From positions 6,802,001 to 6,866,000 of the forward strand of contig NC_088809.1 in NCBI RefSeq assembly GCF_011386835.1: a stretch of DNA of 64,000 bases, written 5' to 3'. Below the pieces are notes generated by a model. That model did not search any database. It saw only the letters and a program-made list of their open reading frames with translations, and was not told the DNA's origin. Source of the stretch: Chrysemys picta bellii. Taxonomy: Eukaryota; Chordata; Testudines; Emydidae. Shown one piece after another: positions 23,101 through 32,100 of the stretch (position 1 is its first letter; each line of letters begins with the position of its first letter). The translations under genes and the position numbers were made by a program.

Positions 23101-26100
23101 AGGTACTAGCAGTATTGCTATCAACCCAACTAAATCTGCAGTTTTGAATGAAGGCAAATGTATTAATAGCCTAAATGAGGAGGTGGGATAGAATTTACGT
23201 GTAGTTGTGAATGATCTTTAAAGTAACTTCTGACTGATTTTATTTTTTCTTTGCAAGAAGCCTTGCCTTTAAATAAGATAATCACAGCTTTGCATGATGC
23301 ATATTATATATAAGATTTAACTTGGAGTTTTAATTAGTTTTCAATAACATACTAAATTTGTAGTTGTAATTACAAGTAGTCAACTACTGTGGTTATTGGC
23401 TGGCAAGTAGTTAGGAGCCTATAGTCATACCATCTATTGAATTGTAAAAGGCTTATCATTATTGTGTTCTCTTTGGGGCTCGGAAGATAACTTGGACTCC
23501 TCTTCCAATCTTAAGGATTATTTACACTTGGAATTTTATCAAAAGAACTGTTCTAAAATAGTTTATTTTTGACAGAAGCCCCAGTGTGGACACTTGTAGG
23601 CCTGGTCTACACCTAAAACTTAGGTAGACCTAGCTGTATCTCTTAGAGCTATGGAAAAAAATCACTCCTTCTGCGACATAGTTGGGTTGTCCCACCTTGG
23701 AAGAATTTTTCTGTTGACATAGTTACCGCCTCTCAACAGGGTGGCTTTACTACAGCGACCGAAAATCCTTTCCATTGTCGTAGTGAGTGTCTGCCTTAGA
23801 GCGGCATAGCTGCAGCTGTGCTGCTGTAATGCTTGTGTAGTGTTGACATACCCTTATTCTGGAATAAGCACATCCTTTTCTGATTTAGATTAATCCTTTT
23901 GGTCCATAGTAGTATTAATGCTGGAATTTATACAGAAATAAAATTTCCAGAATAATTGTTCCCAAATAGCTATTTTGGTAAACTTCCAAGAGTCAGCAAG
24001 CCCTTAAGTAAAAGTGAATTGTTGTTTGTTTGTTCTTTGCCATACAACTGCTGACTATTTCAGCAAATGTATGCTGTTAAAGATAACTGAAATATGGTGT
24101 TTTAGCTTTGAACTTGAAGTAGTTAACAATGGTGTTGAAGCATGTCTTAATTTCAGATTGCAAACTAAGTATCCATTTGCTGTGGAAATAAAGATTTATA
24201 GATACTTTACATCAAAAGTGGTACTTGATTGGGGGAGGGGGGAATGTTACCTACAACTTGTCATTGAGATCATGATTCCTGCAGAAAACAAATTCCATTT
24301 GATAGTTCTTGTCACTAATTTTATGGAAGAATAATAATTTTTCTGGGAGGTGCAATGCTTTCCTGTATCTTGTAATATATAGGATGCAAACTAAATTAGC
24401 TAACTGTAGGATTTTGATAGCATGTTTCAGGAAGACATTTTAGTTTACTCTAGACATTATATAGCTGTAATTTTTTTTTAATACTATGCTACAGTGAAGG
24501 GAGCAATAGCACACTCAGTACAGAGAAATTAGGTGCAGATAAGAAAAATAGTGAAGACAACAGGAAGGAGAGCAAATGTAGGATCACTTTCCACTATGGA
24601 CCTTTCCAGGGAGCTGCCAGGTAAAATAATTAAAGAAAAATAACACTACTGTTTTCCTTTCTCCCTCTCTCAAAAGAAACTAATGTGCAGTTTTTGTTTT
24701 TAATTGGTATGTTATGTTTCTTTCTGCAGGGGTTGTTGGATGGATGTGTGGGAACTCATGTCCCAAGAATGCAGGGATGAAGTAGTTTTAATTGATTCTA
24801 GTTGTCTTTTAGAAACATTAGAAACATATCTGCGAAAACACAGGTAAGTTAAGGGAATTAAAATGTTCTTTACACTTTATTCTCTCATGAAACAAAGTAT
24901 ATAAAGAATACAGTTTGAAGTTAAAGGTAAATAACAAAGATCTTTTCAAAGCTCTGACAATTTTGCAGAGTTCTGCAATAGTTGATGAGACACCAAAAAC
25001 AAGATGTACTCCTTTGGTTGCTTGATAGTAATAATCCGTCATAGCAGGAGAAATGTAGAACCCTAAGATCAGGCCCTAGCTTACTTTTCATTTATGATTT
25101 TTAGCTAGTACAACACTGTAACTTGTATCGTAATTCTAGCTACATAATCACTTGAGAGATGAAATGGTATTCTCTTTTTCCCAGTTCATAAAGATTGTGG
25201 CGGTCTTATTTGCAACGATTAAACTATCATCTGGCAGCTATTAGAAAAATATCAGAGGCAGTTGACTTATCTGAGGCATCAGCATTTGATTTGATGTAAA
25301 CTATTCTCAGAAGATAATTTAAGAATCAAACTCCACGTGTTTACACCCTGTGCCCCTTTTTATTGAGTTTATTATATGGAGATATACCTATCTCCTAGAG
25401 TCGTCAAGTCCAGTTCCCTGACAGATTTTTGCCCCAGATTCCTAAATGGGCCCCCTTAAGGATTGAGCTCACAACCGTGGGTTTAGCAGACCAATGCTCA
25501 AACCACTGAGCTATCCCTCCCCCCAGTTTGATTGGAGAGTATGAGCAGTACTTCCAAAACTATTTCTTGATCTGAGAGAATATTGGATTCCTTACAGTGG
25601 CTATATTTAATGTGCTATAGTTGACCTTTTTTTAACTAGTTCTTGTAACTTAGTCTCACAATTTAATCAAAATGTAGTAACAAGGCAATCCCTGGATAGA
25701 ACTTCAGACCATTGTTTTAACTTTCTAGATTGAGTTCATTTAAAACAAAACAATGGTAAAAGTTTCTCAATACTGTTTCCTGTTTTACTTTTAAAATTTA
25801 AAAATTTTCAGAATTTAAAACTAAATTAGGAGCACGTTGAGTTTAGACCATAGAATTTTTTCAATAGTAGTGTCAGTCATTTGAATAATTAAAACCTTGA
25901 ATATCAAATATTATTGCTCTTAAAATAGTTTTCTTAAGCTTGGTTGCATTTTTTTAGATTTAGCACTTTTCTAGAAGTGAATAATGCATTTCACAGCGGT
26001 TGAAAGCCCTTAGTGCACTGTTTTATGACACACTTAAGGTGAATTAGATACCTTGTATAACGACACATCTTGTGCGGCTACTTGCACACATTTTATTTGT

Positions 26101-29100
26101 TTAATATGTACACTTACCTGTAGTAAAATCTAAGGCACTAAAGTAGTTTATAATGGAAATGCTGATCTTACACCGCAGATACCAGATAAAAATGTACTTT
26201 GATGTCTCCCATTATTCACTGTGTTACTTAAAATATTCTGAAGTCCCCTTACAAAGTCACTTACATTGTGCCACAGGTGGAAAAAGAATTTTAAAGGTAC
26301 AGGACTTGTGCTGGCTTAGACCAGTGATTCACCTCGTCCAATATTTTGCAGGAATCTCAGTAATAGACAATATGGAATAATCTGTCCATAGAGGAAGTTT
26401 CTTCCTAATGCTACCAGTTAGTGGTTGGTTTATGTCCTGAAGTATGAAAGGTCATATTAGCAACTTCATTATATTATAAGCTATAATATATACTTTGCAT
26501 GTTATCCCTGTAAGTCTTTTTGACTTTTTTGTTTGAAATATCTTAACTTATAGTGGTCTAGTTGCATATTTTATTTATTAACTGTTTTATTCCTAAATGA
26601 CTCTTGTAATTGTATTTAACTCTGTTTTAAATTGCTACTTCAATAAGAATACTCTTTTTTTTTTTTTAAATTTTAATATAGGTTTTGCACCGACTGCAAA
26701 AATAAAGTGCTCCGGGCATACAATATTCTTATTGGTGAACTAGACTGCAGCAAAGAAAAGGGCTATTGTGCTGCACTTTATGAGGGTTTGCGTTGTTGTC
26801 CACATGAACGTCATATACATGTATGCTGTGAAACAGACTTCATTGCACATCTCTTGGGTCGAGCTGAACCAGAGTTCGCAGGAGGGTATGAGTATGTAAT
26901 TTGCTAGAATGGGCTATCTAGCGCTTTGCTTCTTTATTTTATTTCTGAACATATGTTGCAAGAGTGATGATTAATATTTTCTGCCTCTGCTGCGTAATGG
27001 ATTTTTAGATGCAACCATTTGTATTTGATGTATACCTTCATGATCATGTTTCAAAGCAGTGAACATTTCATTAATCTCTTGGCTCAATGAAATCTACAAG
27101 CAAAATTATAAGCAATTGTTAAATACCTTGAAATTAATTTGTTCACTTGTTAGGGCTGCCTTGCTTTCCCATTGAGGTGTTCAAGATATGTGAAATAGAA
27201 AGGGAATCCTGAATGAAAGTTTTACTGAGTAATTTATATATAAAATCCATAATTTAAAGATTAGTTTAGCCACTGTACATTTTTCAGTTACTGCCCTAAA
27301 ATCTTCCACTGATGATATAGTTCTGAAATTGAATAACTTAGACTTTTCTTCACTGTTGTGTGCGTTGTGAGAAAAGCGGAAGAATCCTGTTACAAATACT
27401 TGTTCTTAATAACGGTTTATAAACTGGTACTGAGATACAGTTGCTTTATTGCAAGGTAGGTAATTTGTAAACTCGCATTCACCTTTTTTGAAAGATATAA
27501 ACATTTTGTTTCCTACTTTCTCTCTCAAAGGTGCAACTAACATTCTCACTAGACTATAAACTAGATAAATGATAAATCCTGGAAAATCAAATGCTTAACT
27601 GTGCCCTACTGATATTCAGAATGATAAAGCTCTTGCAATATCCCTCCACCAGTAGAAATCATGTACTGGTGGGATAACTCCCCTCAAAAGCCACAGAATG
27701 GAAGATGCAATGTAGCCTTAAGGTGCTGTGCACAGATGAACATGTCATGAGAGCAATTGATGCAGCTTCAGATTTTTGTTCTGGTCCCTTCTATTTTGCA
27801 TTTGCATGCAGCACAGTAGAACTCTATACAATCATTACTGTGATTATGCAAATGTCTCTTCAGATTGTTCTATCTTCTATAGAAATGTTCACATTCAACT
27901 GCCTTAAATGTACAGTAAATAGATTTCTGTTGACTTTCTTAATGAAAGGAATAGTTTAATACTGTGTGTATCTCTACATCAATACATTGTTCATAATATT
28001 CCAAACCAACTCATATAATCTTGTTCCAGACGAAGGGAAAGGCATGCTAAGACAATAGACATAGCCCAAGAAGAGGTTTTGACCTGCCTGGGTATTCATC
28101 TTTATGAAAGACTACACCGAATCTGGCAAAAGCTACGGGCTGAAGAGCAAACATGGCAGATGCTTTTTTACCTTGGTGTTGACGCTTTACGCAAGAGTTT
28201 TGAGGTAAAAATGGGTGGCTATTTAAAGTCTTATGACCGAGCAGTTAAACTAAAGGTTTTTTTACATTAACTATTAACCTACAAAAATTATCTAATTCTT
28301 CACCATTTGATATTGTTTTCATTCTGACCTGAAATGCAGCTTGAACAATGGGAGAGAAACATGCCATTTTATTTTCCGGTCCAGTGCTGCTGTACACTGG
28401 ACTCTCCACAGTGAACTGGGTCACAGGGACATGGTAAAATCTTCTCTACGCTACAGGTTTTAGCTATGCTCTAATAAGGTTACCTTATTTAGTTTTAACC
28501 ACGGTGAAGAATTGGCAAGATGGGGAAGCCTTTGAATTACAAATGCTATAGCAAAATGCCTAAATTCAAACTAAACTGCATTCACTGGAAACTTCCAAGG
28601 ACTTGGAGGGAGGGGGGAAAACCTACAAAAACCTAAATTTGTGGCAGAACCTTGTGTGTGTCCTTCTAACATTCACTCACTCATGATCTTTGACACTAGA
28701 ATTCCAATAGAACTATTCCAATAAAAATATCTTCCCCATCTTATCTATGATGTGGTTTTTCTTTTATGCTGGTCCCTTTTCATAGTGACTGTTCTGTGTC
28801 CAAAATTTTTATAAATGTCCAGTTAAAGAAAAAAAGATAAAATCCCCATTGGGTGAAGTTATAACCAGATTAAGGCTCAACTTGTTCCCACCTTATAGTC
28901 TTACAAAGCATTTTGTAAGAATTTTTTATTGTTGCTATTGATGTGGCTCTAAATTACTAGTACCTTGCGTTTCCAATTCCCTATTGAGGGAGGTGCTTTA
29001 AAAACCACAGCTATAGTGCAGCCTGATTTTTTTTTAGTCATAACGTGACTGGTTTTTCAAAATTTTTAAAAAAATAAAACCTTTTTTCCCCCAATATGTT

Positions 29101-32100
29101 AAATACACTGTTGAAAATTAAATCTTCCTGTGATGATTTTTTTTTTTTTTTTTTTATCCTGTCTACATGGGCAAGTTATACCAGTACAAGATACTATGTA
29201 AATATAAACCACTATAGTGAGACTGGTATAACGTCCCAAAGCTTGTCTTCCATTGGAAATGGTTTAAGCTTAACCAGGAAAAGCCACTCTTAACGCTAAA
29301 TACATTATGGAAGATTCTGATGTTTTTTAAAGGTTTAGATTTCTCATCTTGCTGATGCTCCAGGCAGCTGTAGCCATGAGAATACTACTACATTTTTATC
29401 TGTGTTGCAATAGTACTGTAATTATTTAAACAGAACATTTTCTGAATCCATTTTCTTGCTTTACTCTTCCACTTTTCACTTTGGACAAGGAAAATTCACA
29501 AATCTGTTTCACTAATGTTTGTTTTCAGGTTTTCAATGCTGCAAAGCTAAGCTTATGAAGTCTTTCCACTTACATTTCTTCAAATAATTAAATCATTTAA
29601 TAAAATTTATATTGATGCATTTTTATTCATAAGTCTTATAGGAGCATCCTTCCCAAAAATCTAAATTTGGGGCCACATTTGAATTGACAATTTTCCTTAA
29701 GCATTGGGAGTGATAGTGCTTTGATTCACTCTTTGAACAAACTCCTTACCCTTTTTCCTGCCCTTTCTGTTTTATAAATGGAGAAGCTAGAGTTTAGCTT
29801 TAACTCCTTTAAGCAGGCTTTGAATTTTATTACCAGATGGCTGTGGAAAAAGTGCAGGGTATTAGTCGATTGGAACAACTCTGTGAAGAGTTTTCAGAAG
29901 AGGAAAGAGTACGAGAACTTAAACAAGAGAAGAAGCGCCAAAAACGGAAGAATAGGCGGAAAAATAAGTGTGTGTGTGAGATTCCTGCTCCCTCACAGGC
30001 AACAGAAGAGAAAGAAATAAGTCCGGAGAAGGTAAATATTGCTGATCAATTGATTTAACAGTTTGTTGCTATTGAATAACTAATTTTGAGTTCATAACGC
30101 TCTGCGTTCTCTTGTTCATCACGTTGGACTCTACAGTGTGGTGGTTTTTTTTTTTTGGTTTTTTTAAGTATTTTATTTTTATTGATGGGGACTAACTTTT
30201 TTTTTTTTTTAAGCATCTCTCTAAGGAAACTTGATACCTCTTTAGAATAGTTTTGCCTTGTAAAGGAATAGTTTTCAAACAAGATCTATGATTTGTGAAA
30301 TTACTTAATCTAATGCGGGTTATTTGAATAAGTAATGATAACCTAATTTAAAAAAAAAAATCACTTAACTAAAGAGAACATTGTATTTGCATGCTACTCA
30401 AAGACAAGTAGCACCAGTGATGGTCTTTTATAAGGAGACTCAGGGTATGTCTACACTTCAATTAAACACTCGCAGCTGGCTCACGTCGGCTGACTTGAGC
30501 TTGCAGGGCTTGGGCTGAAGGACTGTAAAATTGCGGGGTAGATGTTTGGGCTTGTGCCCAAGCCCAAGCACTGGGACCCCAGCCCAGGCACCACAGTTTT
30601 ACAGCCCTGCAGCCCGAGCCCTGCAATCCCAAATCAGCTGACCTAGGCCAGCCACGGGTGTTTAATTGCAGTGTAGCCATACCATAAAGTACTCTTCCTT
30701 ACAATGGCTTCAAGACCTGTGCTGCTGAATCTAACTATCAGTAAATGTACCTGTTATTGAAGTAAGTTCTTTGAATTGATGGAACACGGTTCTCTACGGC
30801 CACATTCTGGGAAAGAAAGGATGCCTCTTATTTAAGGTTGATATTTTGCTTTTTGAAGTGATACAACAACATGATATTTAACAGCCTTATTTGACAACAG
30901 TAGTTTCTCTTGTGGTAGGACTATCCTTTCTAGAGATTTAAAGAAAACATTAGTCTATTTCTGCTATCAGCTGGCTGTTATTTTAACACTTGCATACCTC
31001 TCTTGGTTTTATTTTAAGGAAAACTCAGACTTCATGGACAATAGTTGCAAAGCCTGTGGTAGTACAGAAGATACTAGCAGTTGTGTAGAAGTAATTGTTA
31101 CCAATGAAAGCACTTCATGTACCTGTCCTAGCAGTGGCACTCTTTTGGGTTCACCTAAAATAAAGAAAGGTATGTTACCCTTGTTTTTCATAATGGTTTA
31201 TTCTGAAAACATTTAATATAGGGTGAGGGAAGATATTTTCAGATACTTTTTTTAAAAAAAATAGTTGAAAGAAGTAAGAGAATATGAATTAAAAATTTAA
31301 GAGCTTCTTGTTTGTAGAGCCCTAACTAAAGAACCTATAACTTCTGCTGTAGATTACAGTAACTTCTCATTTCATCTCAGGTTTATCTCCACATTGTAAT
31401 GGTAGTGATTGCGGCTATTCATCTAGCATGGAGGGCAGTGAAACGGGATCTCGGGAGGGTTCAGATGTAGCCTGCACTGAAGGCATTTGTAACCATGACG
31501 AAAATGGTAGGTTCAGCAAGAACTTAATGTTCACATTATCTTTAGTGTATAGAAAGCATAGAAAACATGTCTGAGAGAGGAAATCAACTGTCTTTCACAG
31601 GTGATGAGTCGTGTGTCCACCGCTGTGAGGATAAAGAGGAGGATGGAGATAGCTGTGTGGAATGTTGGGCTAATTCTGAAGAGGATAACACAAAAGGCAA
31701 AAACAAAAAGAAGAAAAAGAAAAGCAAAACTTTGAATGAGCATGTAAGGACAACTGCTTACTTTAGAATTCTAACTTAGTTATGTGTGTATTGTAAAATA
31801 TTTATTGCAGATTACCCCATTTGGATTGTGGCTAATGCTACAGGTATAAGCAAGATGGTGTGGGTTTTTCATCTCCTCTCTCCCCTCCTTCTCTTTCAAA
31901 AAAATCTTTGTCTGAAGCATGTATCAGATTAAGTTCTGAAAAAAGCTTTTCTTTATTTATCAGCTACCTATACACTTTTTAGTAGTGTATTTTGCCCTTA
32001 TACCTTCTCCTCTTCCTGTATACCTCAGCCCTGTTCAGGTGGGAGACAAGTGATAGGCTAGTTATCTCCACGGTCCGGTAATCAAATGTACTTTGGTGAA

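Larger units (their letters stand above)
18928..24729 (+). other. GGNBP2: GGNBP2 intron 4 (after coding exon 4), 5.8 kb
   Basis: It contains a CR1/L3 tail, a CR1 fragment, a Penelope-like fold-back, MITEs, simple repeats and a candidate cassette exon, all listed separately. Stretches 18930-20790 and 22950-23590 show no gene or clear element beyond a short (GT) run at about 19322-19335. Confidence 0.8.
24844..26681 (+). other. GGNBP2: GGNBP2 intron after coding exon 5
   Basis: It contains a turtle-type SINE at 25379-25522 and a CR1-like fragment at 26290-26460. The rest is A/T-rich with no recognised feature. It ends with a long T run before the acceptor. Confidence 0.8.
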
